From Flagellimonas okinawensis (GTDB lineage: Bacteria; Bacteroidota; Bacteroidia; Flavobacteriales; Flavobacteriaceae), in contig NZ_JARFVA010000005.1 of the NCBI RefSeq assembly GCF_029194005.1, positions 62,001 to 126,000 of the forward strand: a stretch of DNA of 64,000 nucleotides, in the 5' to 3' direction. Positions 26,098-34,218 of the stretch are shown here, in pieces. Both the position numbers and the translations under genes were made by a program. Under the pieces are notes generated by a model. The model was not told the origin of the DNA. It did no database searches and saw nothing but the letters and a program-made list of their open reading frames with translations. Position 1 is the first letter of the stretch, and each line of letters opens with the position of its first letter.

Positions 26098-27552
26098 ATG
26101 TTATTCAACTCACTAGAGTATTTCATTTTTCTGCCAATAATGTTCGTACTTTATTGGTTTGTCTTCAATAAGAAGTTAAAGCTGCAAAATGCTTTAGTTC
26201 TTGTAGGAAGTTATTATTTCTATGGTCTTTGGGACTGGAGGTTTCTTTTCCTGATTATTGCCAGTACCATCGTGGATTATTTTGTGGGCATTATGATCCA
26301 CAAAAATGAGGACGATCGCAACCGGCAGAAACTGTGGTTGTGGGTAAGCGTAATATTTAATATATCCCTGTTGGGCTTCTTTAAATATTACAACTTCTTT
26401 GTGGACTCTTTTGTTGACCTTTTCGAAATGTTGGGTTATTCCATTAAGAGCACTTGGACATTAAGGATTATTTTACCGGTGGGTATATCCTTTTATACCT
26501 TCCAGACCATGTCCTATTCCATGGATATTTATTACAAAAGAATTAAGCCCTGTCAAGACTTTTTATCCTTTGCTACGTTTGTGGCATTTTTTCCTCAGCT
26601 TGTTGCTGGGCCAATTGAAAGGGCATCCAATTTATTGCACCAGATTACCAATAAAAGGACTTTTAACTATGATCAAATAGTCAGCGGACTTAAACTGATT
26701 CTTTGGGGGCTCTTCAAAAAAATGGTGATTGCAGATGGTATTGCTCCCATTGTGGATGATATTTTTATGAACTACGAAACCTATCCGGCCTCTACATTGA
26801 TTTTGGGGGTAACCCTGTTCAGTTTTCAGGTATATGGTGATTTCAGTGGATATTCCGATATCGCGATAGGTACTTCAAAAATGTTCGGCGTGGAATTGAT
26901 GTCCAATTTTAAATTTCCAAACTTCTCCAGAAACGTGGCGGAGTATTGGCAAAGATGGCATATCTCATTGTCCACATGGTTCCGCCACTATATTTATATT
27001 CCTTTGGGGGGATCAAGGGTGAGTCAGGGAAGAGCAATCAGAAACATTTGTATTATCTTTTTGGTAAGTGGTTTTTGGCACGGGGCTAACTGGACATTTA
27101 TTTTTTGGGGTGCTTTTCATGCCGTGGCCTATGTCCCCGTATATTTAATGGGAAGGAATACCATTTATAAAAACAATGTGGTTGGCGAGAATTCTTTTTT
27201 CCCATCTTTTATAGAAATAGGCCAACTTATTTTAACCTTTGGTATTGTAACGTTTTCTCGAATCTTTTTTAGATCGGAGTCCTTAACCGATTCATTTAAT
27301 TTCATTGCCAGGATATTCACTGATTTTCAGTTTGTACCCTATGAACACCCAAATGGTTATAGAATGCTGGATTATTTTATCCTTTTGGCGGCTTTTGTGT
27401 TATATGAATATCGCATTAGGAAGGATGAAAGAAACCCTTTCAAGTTTAAATCCAAAGTGGTGCGTTTTGTGGCATATACGGTAGTGATATTTACCATGTT
27501 GTTATTCTATGATAGCGGGTTTGACAGATCATTCATTTATTTCCAATTCTAG
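26098..27552 (+). CDS. MBOAT family O-acyltransferase, copy 2 (AlgI-like)
   Basis: A 484-residue polytopic protein strongly similar to copy 1 along its whole length. It has MLFNSLEYFIFLPIMFVLYW at the start, LVAGPIERASNLLHQI, YGDFSGYSDIAIGTSKMFG, EYWQRWHISLSTWFRHY, and SGFWHGANWTF with the catalytic histidine. Both copies end in a similar IYFQF tail. It is separated from the first pair by a 100-base gap with no clear terminator and is followed 2 bases later by its own SGNH-like partner. Its base composition is less AT-rich than copy 1. The two copies may use different acyl donors, act on different sugars, or reflect a recent duplication. Confidence 0.9.
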   Translation: MLFNSLEYFIFLPIMFVLYWFVFNKKLKLQNALVLVGSYYFYGLWDWRFLFLIIASTIVDYFVGIMIHKNEDDRNRQKLWLWVSVIFNISLLGFFKYYNFFVDSFVDLFEMLGYSIKSTWTLRIILPVGISFYTFQTMSYSMDIYYKRIKPCQDFLSFATFVAFFPQLVAGPIERASNLLHQITNKRTFNYDQIVSGLKLILWGLFKKMVIADGIAPIVDDIFMNYETYPASTLILGVTLFSFQVYGDFSGYSDIAIGTSKMFGVELMSNFKFPNFSRNVAEYWQRWHISLSTWFRHYIYIPLGGSRVSQGRAIRNICIIFLVSGFWHGANWTFIFWGAFHAVAYVPVYLMGRNTIYKNNVVGENSFFPSFIEIGQLILTFGIVTFSRIFFRSESLTDSFNFIARIFTDFQFVPYEHPNGYRMLDYFILLAAFVLYEYRIRKDERNPFKFKSKVVRFVAYTVVIFTMLLFYDSGFDRSFIYFQF

Positions 27553-27554
27553 AT

Positions 27555-28526
27555 ATGAAAAAATTAGTAATAAAATTAGGTGTTTATTCTTTTCTGATCT
27601 TGATCAGCTTGGAGATTCTTGTTAGGATATTTTATTTGGGGGAGGATAAACCTTCTCGATTTGTTGATGAAAAACGAGTGGAAAAATGGGTGCCCAACCA
27701 AGAGGGGTACAACGTAACGGGAAACCGTAACCAAAATTTCATTAGATACAACATCAATAGTTCTGGTTTTAATTCTTACCAAGAGTTTGAACCGACCAAA
27801 GATGGTGTAGAGATAGCCTTAGTGGGGGATTCTTTTATCGAGGGTTTTCATCAGCCTTATAGAATTTCTATTGGAAGAAAAGTGGAACAGAAATTTAACG
27901 ATAAGATCAAGGTTTTTGAATATGGTTATTCCGGTTGGGATATGGCCGATCAGCTCCATTTGATCAATGCTTACAAGGAGGATTTCGACCTTATCGACCG
28001 GATATACATCAAAATGAAATTTTATAATGATCTTGAAAGAGGCGAATATTTTGTGCAGAAATCCAGACTAAACCTGGAATCCCCAGTAAACAAGCTTCTT
28101 AAAAAGAGTAAGCTATTGATTTATTTTTCTGAAATCGGTGTTTTGGACCCGGTTCGAAATTTAATGAAAGATGCAACTTCACTGGTCAAGGGCGGAACAC
28201 AACAGGCAAAACCCAAGAAATCATCCGAAGACGAGCTTGAGCAAGAGAAAATATACTTGGAGAATTTTAAGAACTTAGTAAACCTCTATGGATTTGATAA
28301 AGAAAAAACTGTTCTTTTAATGGACGAATCCGATACTGCAAAGATTTTCTTGGACTATTTGGACGAAAACGGCTTTCAACACATCGACTTTGGGGAAACG
28401 ATAAACAACTCCAAAAGGAAAACCACTTTGGTCTACGATATGCACTGGAACAATTATGGCAGGACATTGATTGCCGATATTATTATTGACAATCTTGAAA
28501 ACTCTGGGGTTGTACGCAATAATTAG
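27555..28526 (+). CDS. SGNH-like periplasmic acyltransferase partner, copy 2
   Basis: A 323-residue protein with an N-terminal membrane helix (about 8-27) and an SGNH-like periplasmic domain: IALVGDSFIEGFHQP (GDS near 91-93) and the C-terminal DMHWNNYGRTLIAD (about 299-312) with the Asp-x-His pair. It is a diverged paralogue of the 25086 product and pairs with MBOAT copy 2 (2-base gap). The likely job is final transfer of an acyl group to exported polysaccharide. It has an extra charged segment (about 212-235, rich in Lys/Glu) absent from copy 1. It ends 28 bases before the convergent HAD gene, the first of the minus-strand polysaccharide cluster. Confidence 0.7.
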   Translation: MKKLVIKLGVYSFLILISLEILVRIFYLGEDKPSRFVDEKRVEKWVPNQEGYNVTGNRNQNFIRYNINSSGFNSYQEFEPTKDGVEIALVGDSFIEGFHQPYRISIGRKVEQKFNDKIKVFEYGYSGWDMADQLHLINAYKEDFDLIDRIYIKMKFYNDLERGEYFVQKSRLNLESPVNKLLKKSKLLIYFSEIGVLDPVRNLMKDATSLVKGGTQQAKPKKSSEDELEQEKIYLENFKNLVNLYGFDKEKTVLLMDESDTAKIFLDYLDENGFQHIDFGETINNSKRKTTLVYDMHWNNYGRTLIADIIIDNLENSGVVRNN

Positions 28527-28554
28527 TAAAGCCTGTAATATAAAAAATCAAGGT

Positions 28555-29211
28555 TTAGATGACCGTTAGTTCAGCTAAATTCAAAATAATACCTGGGTGA
28601 ACTTGATTGATCTTTGCAGGTAGATTTTCGCAAGTATGAATGTTTAGGCCATTATCGGCTACAAGAATGGATTTCCATCCTAAAACGTTTGGTGCATCAA
28701 AATCCTTATTGGCGTTGTCAGCTATATAATAGTAATTGGACAGGTCAAAATAATCTTCAACAACAGTGAAGTTTCTTTTATTGGGCTTTGTAGAGCCTAT
28801 TTCTTCGGAAATTACGGTGTAATCTACATAGTGATCTATTCGCAGTGACTTAATTTTATTTCGTTGCGTAATAGATCTTCCATCTGTAACTATTGCGATT
28901 TTACCGCCCTTTATTTTTATTTTTTCAAATAGCTCGGCTACCCCGGGGAAGGGAGATATGTCCGGGACATGGTTACGGTAGATATCCAGTAAATCTGCTG
29001 TTTTGGTTTTATATTCTAGGCTTACAAGTTCGAATACATTTTTACCAGAACGATAATCCGAGAACATTTGTATATAAAGCCTTTTCCAGTTATTTGCATC
29101 TAATTGTTTGGCTATATATTTATAGGCAGATTTTAAATACTCGATTTCATTGTAAAGGGTGTCATCCAAGTCAAATACAACAACCGTATTTTTGTCAACC
29201 TTTATATCCAT
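28555..29211 (-). CDS. HAD-superfamily hydrolase (subclass IA-like)
   Basis: A 218-residue haloacid-dehalogenase-type phosphatase. Motif I is VVFDLDDTLYNE (nucleophile and acid near 15-17), motif II is IVTDGRS (about 109-115), motif III has the lysine in IGSTKPNKRNF (about 137-147), and motif IV is YYIADNANKDFDAP (about 157-170). It overlaps the start of the upstream ATP-grasp gene's terminal region by 17 bases, so the two are translated together. In this surface-polysaccharide cluster it probably dephosphorylates a sugar or amino-sugar phosphate, but the substrate cannot be read from the sequence. It is the last gene of the minus-strand cluster. Confidence 0.85.
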   Translation of the reverse strand: MDIKVDKNTVVVFDLDDTLYNEIEYLKSAYKYIAKQLDANNWKRLYIQMFSDYRSGKNVFELVSLEYKTKTADLLDIYRNHVPDISPFPGVAELFEKIKIKGGKIAIVTDGRSITQRNKIKSLRIDHYVDYTVISEEIGSTKPNKRNFTVVEDYFDLSNYYYIADNANKDFDAPNVLGWKSILVADNGLNIHTCENLPAKINQVHPGIILNLAELTVI

Positions 29212-30163
29212 GGACTAAAACTTCATTGTCATATCTCAACATGAGTAGGTTATTCTCCCAAACATCAAATTGATCTGCTAATTCTTTTTTATGGTAATAT
29301 TCTTCGAGAATCCATTTAGGGAAATTGGCACCGGCCAAATAGGAGAGCGGGTATCCACCTCCGAATCTAGCATTGAGCTCGATACCATAAATTTGATTTG
29401 ACTCTTTGTGCATGAAAAATTGGGCGGTAATGCATCCTACAGCACCATCCATAAAGGATAACTTTTCTTTTAAATGGTCTACCAGCTCATTCCTGCACGT
29501 AACACCTTTATTTACTTCCCCATCCCGTACTTCGATTCTTTTACGAGGTACAATGCATTTTAGTTCGTGTTGTTTATTATAATAAAGGTCACAAGTATAT
29601 TCATCATGCTCTTGGTGATCCAAATATTCAAGAAAGAGCAACTTGTCGTTTTCGAAATGGTAATTCGTAAGTTCTTCTTTGGATTTGATGATAAATGTGT
29701 CTACACTTCTACTACCATCTATAGGTTTGATGAATAAGGGCAATTCATAATCATCCTTTTTGAATTCCTTTGCTACTGAAACGCCCATAGATTCAAAATA
29801 CTCGTGGGTCACTTTCTTGTTTCTACATTTTTTAACAAATTCTGGCTCTGATACCAATACCGTTATCCCATTTTCCAAGAACTTCTCTTTATTTTCTGCA
29901 AGTAACATTAGTTCGTGGTCTATTGTAGGCACTACAAGACTTATGTTTCTTTGTTTACAGTTTTCAATCAACGTAGAAACATAGGATTCGTCATCAAGTC
30001 TGGGAACCATAAAAAAGTCATCGGCAACTCTACATGCAGCGGATAGGATAGGGTTGGCGTCAGCGGCGTAAACTTTACCATCCGGTATAATTTTTTTCAA
30101 CTCTTTTTGAAATGCTTGGAGTAATGAAACCCGTCTTCCTGCAGATGTAATTAAAATGTTCAT
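29195..30163 (-). CDS. ATP-grasp carboxylate-amine ligase-like protein (CarB-like)
   Basis: A 322-residue ATP-grasp enzyme. The N-terminal preATP-grasp part begins MNILITSAGRRVSLLQAFQ, as in carbamoyl-phosphate-synthase-like ligases of capsule clusters. The C-terminal ATP-binding half ends with IYGIELNARFGGGYPLSYLAGANFP (about 270-294), which carries the metal-binding E-x-N pair. Family members join a carboxylate to an amine via an acyl-phosphate. Next to uronic-acid genes and a FemAB-like gene, it could add an amino acid to a sugar carboxylate or make an activated amide. This is inference. It overlaps the HAD gene by 17 bases and is separated by 223 non-coding bases from the FemAB-like gene upstream. 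Confidence 0.8.
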   Translation of the reverse strand: MNILITSAGRRVSLLQAFQKELKKIIPDGKVYAADANPILSAACRVADDFFMVPRLDDESYVSTLIENCKQRNISLVVPTIDHELMLLAENKEKFLENGITVLVSEPEFVKKCRNKKVTHEYFESMGVSVAKEFKKDDYELPLFIKPIDGSRSVDTFIIKSKEELTNYHFENDKLLFLEYLDHQEHDEYTCDLYYNKQHELKCIVPRKRIEVRDGEVNKGVTCRNELVDHLKEKLSFMDGAVGCITAQFFMHKESNQIYGIELNARFGGGYPLSYLAGANFPKWILEEYYHKKELADQFDVWENNLLMLRYDNEVLVHGYKG

Positions 30164-30386
30164 TATTGGGGAATAGTTGTAAGTTCTGGTTTATTTTGTG
30201 TTGTAATGGTTGTCTGCTCCGTACATACTAATTTAACTAATGTTAAAATTATAGGGTACAGTATTTTCCATATCATTGGCTTGGTCAATTAAAATGGATA
30301 ATAAACATTTTGCTATTATAATATAATTACGAATATTATGCTGTTTTAGACGTAGCCGTTCTAAATTTACTTTCATTTTTAAAGTT

Positions 30387-31454
30387 CTAAGATCTATAAA
30401 TAGGAAAGTAACCTTCTTCAATTTTTTCTAGGTTTTCACTGTTTTTTGAGATACTCTCTACAATTTCTCTGTATACTTCTGGCAGCAAAACTTTTCTTCC
30501 GGTATAATATATAATGTCGTTTTCTTTTGGAAAGAAGTTTTTCTTGTACTTATACAAAGGGTCGCCATTTTGTCTTCCGCCTCCCAAGACATAAAATTTC
30601 TTACCATTCTTTCTTCCCCAATCCATTACTTCTATTTTCAAAAAGTCGTTGGGTCTGGTATGAAAATATTCCGAATTAGTTCCACCCAAATAGGAGAATA
30701 TAGTATCCTTTGATAATAGAATAAACTCTGTAGAAATTGGAATATTGTTTTTGAACACCATTGCGATAGTTGCGTTTTCTGGATTGTTTTCGAGGTATTG
30801 CGAAAAGTAACATTTAGGGAAGAAATAATAGTCGGTTGCTTTATTTCTTTTCATGGTACTAATATAAATGTTGTAGAAATCGTCCATGATTTCATCGGGA
30901 ATATTCCCATAGAACATTTCAAATTTCAATTCCTCTTTTTGTGCTTTTCTGTAATTATTCCTGACTTTGGGTTTAAAGCTTTGCCATTGCTCTTCTTCCG
31001 TTAAAATCCTTCCCATCACATTATCAAGCGTTGAAATAGTTGCACCGGTATAACCTAAATGGTTACCATCGAGAGAGAACCTAATAAATTCGGTCACCAC
31101 ACCATTACTCTTGTACCAGTTGTCCACTAATTCCCAGAAATTCTCGATTGTATTAAGACCTAAATCTTTTTTGAACAAAGGACCACTGTAACCATATGGG
31201 CTGCTAACATCAGTATATTCGGAAAGGTTTCCATTAATATAAATGGGCCTTAAATAAAAACACATGAGTACTAATGGAACTTCCTCTTCAAAATAGATGA
31301 AGTAGTGTATTTCACCATCCATATGTCCGGCCTCTTTAAAGAGTTCTGGTTTGTAAAAGGGGTTGTCAGGATTAATAGTGTTTATGAAGTTTTTGAAGGT
31401 ATGGACTTCACTTTCTGTATTTATCTTGAATACGCTTAGTTGTTTAGCCTTCAT
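30387..31454 (-). CDS. FemAB/BioF2-type GNAT-like aminoacyl- or acyltransferase
   Basis: A 355-residue protein resembling the BioF2/FemAB-like GNAT group. Features are a basic segment KPKVRNNYRKAQKEELKFEMF (about 144-164), YISTMKRNKATDYYFFPKCYF (about 180-200), and a C-terminal GNAT core with FILLSKDTIFSYLGGTN (about 235-251) and LGGGRQNGDPLYKYKKNFFP (about 285-305). FemX-type relatives transfer amino acids from aminoacyl-tRNA to peptidoglycan. In polysaccharide clusters related proteins are thought to acylate or aminoacylate sugars. It starts 5 bases after the sugar transferase stop, in the same operon. The exact donor is unknown. Confidence 0.75.
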   Translation of the reverse strand: MKAKQLSVFKINTESEVHTFKNFINTINPDNPFYKPELFKEAGHMDGEIHYFIYFEEEVPLVLMCFYLRPIYINGNLSEYTDVSSPYGYSGPLFKKDLGLNTIENFWELVDNWYKSNGVVTEFIRFSLDGNHLGYTGATISTLDNVMGRILTEEEQWQSFKPKVRNNYRKAQKEELKFEMFYGNIPDEIMDDFYNIYISTMKRNKATDYYFFPKCYFSQYLENNPENATIAMVFKNNIPISTEFILLSKDTIFSYLGGTNSEYFHTRPNDFLKIEVMDWGRKNGKKFYVLGGGRQNGDPLYKYKKNFFPKENDIIYYTGRKVLLPEVYREIVESISKNSENLEKIEEGYFPIYRS

Positions 31455-31459
31455 ATAAC

Positions 31460-32149
31460 TTATTGGTTGATTGTGTTGGTTTCAATATATTCTTTAGCAT
31501 CAATGTTTTCTTCTTCATTTTTCTGTTGACGTTGCTTTGTTCGGTATATGTCAAAATTCTCAACATAAGCATTGGGGTCATCCGCAACATCTTTATCAAA
31601 AAAAGCTTTTTTGAAGGTTTTAAATAAAATTTTCACATCCAAAGGAAAACTTAGATTCTGGACATAGGTTATATCGTAGGCGAATTTTTCTTCCCATGTT
31701 AAAAAATTTCGCCCCGAAACTTGAGCAAGACCCGTAATTCCGGGTCTTACGTGATGCCTAATCTTTTCGGTCTGGTTGTAATAAGGAAGATAGAAAGTTC
31801 GTAAGGGTCGTGGCCCTACTAAACTCATATCACCTTTTAAGACATTGATCAATTGTGGAATTTCATCAAGAGATGTTTTGCGTATAAACTTACCTAAAGG
31901 TGTAATCCGTTCGTTGTCGGGCAGTAAGTTCCCTTGCTCATCTTTTTTATCGTTCATGGTCTTGAACTTGACAATTCCAAATATCCTTTCGTTTTTACCA
32001 GGTCTGTTTTGCTTAAAAAATGGATTCCCCTTAAAATCGATTCCCAAGAGTATTGCCACTATTAGAACGATAGGAGATAAGATTAACAAACCAAATAGAG
32101 ATGCTATGAAATCAATAGCACGTTTAAAATAATTTTTATACCAATTCAT
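31460..32149 (-). CDS. Initiating sugar-1-phosphate transferase (PglC/WcaJ family)
   Basis: A 229-residue monotopic phosphoglycosyl transferase that starts repeat-unit assembly by moving a sugar-1-phosphate from a UDP-sugar to undecaprenyl phosphate. It has one N-terminal membrane segment (about 10-32), then FKGNPFFKQNRPGKNERIF (about 40-58), VKFKTM (about 60-65), TSLDEIPQLINVLKGDMSLVGPRPL (about 92-116), and VRPGITGLAQVSGRN. The Asp-Glu catalytic dyad is in LDEIPQ. The ATG at 32149 was chosen because MNWYKNYFKRAID matches family starts; it overlaps the upstream gene's stop by 14 bases. Its small size resembles PglC, fitting the PglE/PglF-like genes at 48.5-51.6 kb. The C-terminal 25 residues are polar and extra. 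Confidence 0.92.
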   Translation of the reverse strand: MNWYKNYFKRAIDFIASLFGLLILSPIVLIVAILLGIDFKGNPFFKQNRPGKNERIFGIVKFKTMNDKKDEQGNLLPDNERITPLGKFIRKTSLDEIPQLINVLKGDMSLVGPRPLRTFYLPYYNQTEKIRHHVRPGITGLAQVSGRNFLTWEEKFAYDITYVQNLSFPLDVKILFKTFKKAFFDKDVADDPNAYVENFDIYRTKQRQQKNEEENIDAKEYIETNTINQ

Positions 32150-33224
32150 TTTTAAATCTAAAAAAATGTGAAAGTGTTTCAATCAAATAATCCAAATCGG
32201 TTTTGTTGTATCTAAAATCAACATGGATATTCATTAAGTATTTAAACTTAGTATCAACCGAGTTACCGGGCCATAGTTCCGAAGGGTATATTTTATTTTC
32301 AATCAAGTGTGATTTAAGTCTGTCAAAATCTGTTCTTCGTTCAAATGGGATATTAAGGCCAAATGTTGTATTTCCATCTTGCCAAAGAATGTCCAAGTCT
32401 TTAAAAGTACTTATTATTGAGTGTAAATAATTAAGATTTTCAGTTTTGTAGGATTGAAAGTCTTTTGTAAGATAAGCGTTAATATATTCGCTGTGCTCAA
32501 TTGTTACAGGAATTATCTCATATTGGTTATGGAGATAATTTTCCGCAAAAGAATATAACTCGAGATATTCTTGTTTATTTTCTTCGGTACTACAATTGGA
32601 CTTTAGCTCCATTGCTTTATCTATAGAATCCCAGGCATTGACTATAAATGTTTGAGTGGTTTTTTCCGAAATATTTGTGAGGGTATCTTCCCAGTTTATT
32701 TTTAAACTGCTCCCTTCCGGAATCCAAGCCATTGCTCCCAAAGGAACAGGCAAGGTTTTTCTTAGAGAGGTAATACATATATCGGCAGAACTATTTATAC
32801 AACTATTGCTCAACCAACCATGAGAATGATCTTCCAATACAATTGCTCTAGTTGGATTATTAGGTAAGTCATAATTAAAAATTCCCCAGAAATTATTTAA
32901 CAGTACAATATCATTGGGATTTTGAAAAAGACTTGGATCTAGCTGAACAATGTCATTTATTTCGAAAGGGTCAATATCATAAAACCCAACATTATTGTAA
33001 TTATGTTTTATCCAAGCGGTGACATGCTGACAATAATATTTGGGCAGCCAAATAGTTTCGACATCTTTTGTTTTATTAATAGTTTCAATAATAAACTTTA
33101 TGGCATGTCTGCCAGTGTAGAATAGCTTGTGGTCTTGAAAAAAAGTAATGCTGCTCGACTCTTTAATCTGTGTTTCTTCGATTTTATGAAAAAATGAGCC
33201 GTAGCCAACGATTTCCTTGTTCAT
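32136..33224 (-). CDS. Divergent PLP-dependent aminotransferase-like protein (DegT-related?)
   Basis: A 362-residue protein that I recognise only partly. Its layout resembles fold-type I PLP enzymes of the DegT/AHBA group. YTGRHAIKFIIETI near 36-49 sits where such enzymes have their Gly/Ala-rich anchor region, WLPKYYCQHVTAWI follows, then IVLEDHSHGWL (about 128-138) with an Asp in the usual cofactor position, and SLRKTLPVPLGAMAWIP (about 152-168) with a lysine where the Schiff base would be. The tail HVDFRYNKTDLDYLIETLS resembles DegT C-termini. It lacks the standard SGT and GYN motifs, so it may act on an unusual substrate or have lost activity. It overlaps the sugar transferase by 14 bases and has 485 non-coding bases upstream. 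Confidence 0.55.
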   Translation of the reverse strand: MNKEIVGYGSFFHKIEETQIKESSSITFFQDHKLFYTGRHAIKFIIETINKTKDVETIWLPKYYCQHVTAWIKHNYNNVGFYDIDPFEINDIVQLDPSLFQNPNDIVLLNNFWGIFNYDLPNNPTRAIVLEDHSHGWLSNSCINSSADICITSLRKTLPVPLGAMAWIPEGSSLKINWEDTLTNISEKTTQTFIVNAWDSIDKAMELKSNCSTEENKQEYLELYSFAENYLHNQYEIIPVTIEHSEYINAYLTKDFQSYKTENLNYLHSIISTFKDLDILWQDGNTTFGLNIPFERRTDFDRLKSHLIENKIYPSELWPGNSVDTKFKYLMNIHVDFRYNKTDLDYLIETLSHFFRFKNELV

Positions 33225-33709
33225 TACTTAGTGTTTTACACAAAAAAAACGGATTGCTTTTAACTTTAAAATTTAATAGGATGAAAAGTTGGAAAATCGG
33301 TTGTAAGATTGTTTTAAAAGCAGGATAATTAAAATTTATCTTTTTGATTAAACGGGATTTTATGAGTACTGAATTAAAGGTTTTGAATCCCAAAATCTAA
33401 GAATCGATCCCTCCAAAGACTTCCCACCACTTAATCCATGTCTTTAATATTTCATTTAAAGCTGGTCAGGAACCAAAGTGAACTACTTAAATCCTTTAGA
33501 AAATTTAACTTTTTTTGAATTAAAAGCTGTTTTTACACTTTTTGGAAACCGAATAATTATACAACAGCGCTTTATGTTTTATTTGGATCTTTGTTTTCAC
33601 CCAAAAAAACTAAATTCACTTATAGGGAGGAGTTAAATAATACAATATATTACCAAATAAAACTTTATATAGTCGGTGAATCAAGTTTAAAGTAAATAAT
33701 TAAGTAAAA
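33225..33709. other. 485-base AT-rich non-coding gap
   Basis: Divergent intergenic region between the PLP-like gene (minus) and the GNAT gene (plus). I see no exact TANNTTTG box in either direction, no terminator hairpin, no RNA gene and no convincing open frame. It contains a 12-codon stub starting at the ATG at 33362 that ends in a stop and looks accidental. The length and position suggest the GNAT gene and its flanks may have been inserted into an older minus-strand operon. Confidence 0.5.
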
Positions 33710-34183
33710 ATGATTGATGTTTATATAAGACCACTTGAGGAAAAGGATGCATATACTTCGGTACTTTGGCGGAATAACCCAGAAATCTGGAAGTATACAG
33801 GTTCACGTCCAGATCAAAATATAACATTGGAAATGGAATTGACCTGGATAAAAGAAGCGATAAAAAGGCCTAATGAAAAACGATTTGCAATTTGTATTGC
33901 CAAGAATGATACCTATGTTGGAAACGTACAGCTGACGCATATCACCAAAACCGAGGCTCAATTCCATATTTTTATAGGTGAATCGGACTATTGGGGAAAG
34001 GGCATAGGTACATCGGCAACCGGGCAACTTCTTAAATATGGAATGGATACATTGGCACTTTCATCAATCTACCTATATGTGAATGAAGAGAACAAAGCGG
34101 CTATTAAGTCGTATCTCAATAATGGCTTTGAAATTGAAGGTTCTGAGGGGAATCAAATAAAAATGGTTTATAACAAATCTTAA
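33710..34183 (+). CDS. GNAT family N-acetyltransferase (RimJ/RimL-like) in the polysaccharide cluster
   Basis: A 157-residue GNAT protein: VYIRPLEEKDAYTSVLWRN at the N-terminus, the substrate-side TYVGNVQLTHI (about 67-77), and the acetyl-CoA loop GESDYWGKGIGTSATGQLL (about 88-106, motif A G-K-G-I-G-T). NEENKAAIKSYLNNGFEIEG (about 125-144) closes the fold. It is the only plus-strand gene inside the minus-strand cluster, with a large non-coding gap before it. GNAT enzymes in such clusters often N-acetylate an amino-sugar nucleotide (as PseH or WecD do), so it may acetylate the product of the PglE-like aminotransferase. The hexapeptide protein at 39584 is the competing candidate for that step. 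Confidence 0.85.
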   Translation: MIDVYIRPLEEKDAYTSVLWRNNPEIWKYTGSRPDQNITLEMELTWIKEAIKRPNEKRFAICIAKNDTYVGNVQLTHITKTEAQFHIFIGESDYWGKGIGTSATGQLLKYGMDTLALSSIYLYVNEENKAAIKSYLNNGFEIEGSEGNQIKMVYNKS

Positions 34184-34218
34184 AGAGGAGAATAAATCAA
34201 AGCTTATGATAAAAATAT

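Noticed and set aside
30164..30421. 62-codon minus-strand frame (30233-30421) in the gap before the ATP-grasp gene
   Set aside because: It overlaps the end of the FemAB-like gene, has no motif or family resemblance, and its composition matches AT-rich spacer DNA.
33184..33393. Short minus-strand frame upstream of the PLP-like gene
   Set aside because: It overlaps the true start of the PLP-like gene and is rich in Phe/Ile/Lys codons as expected from random AT-rich DNA.
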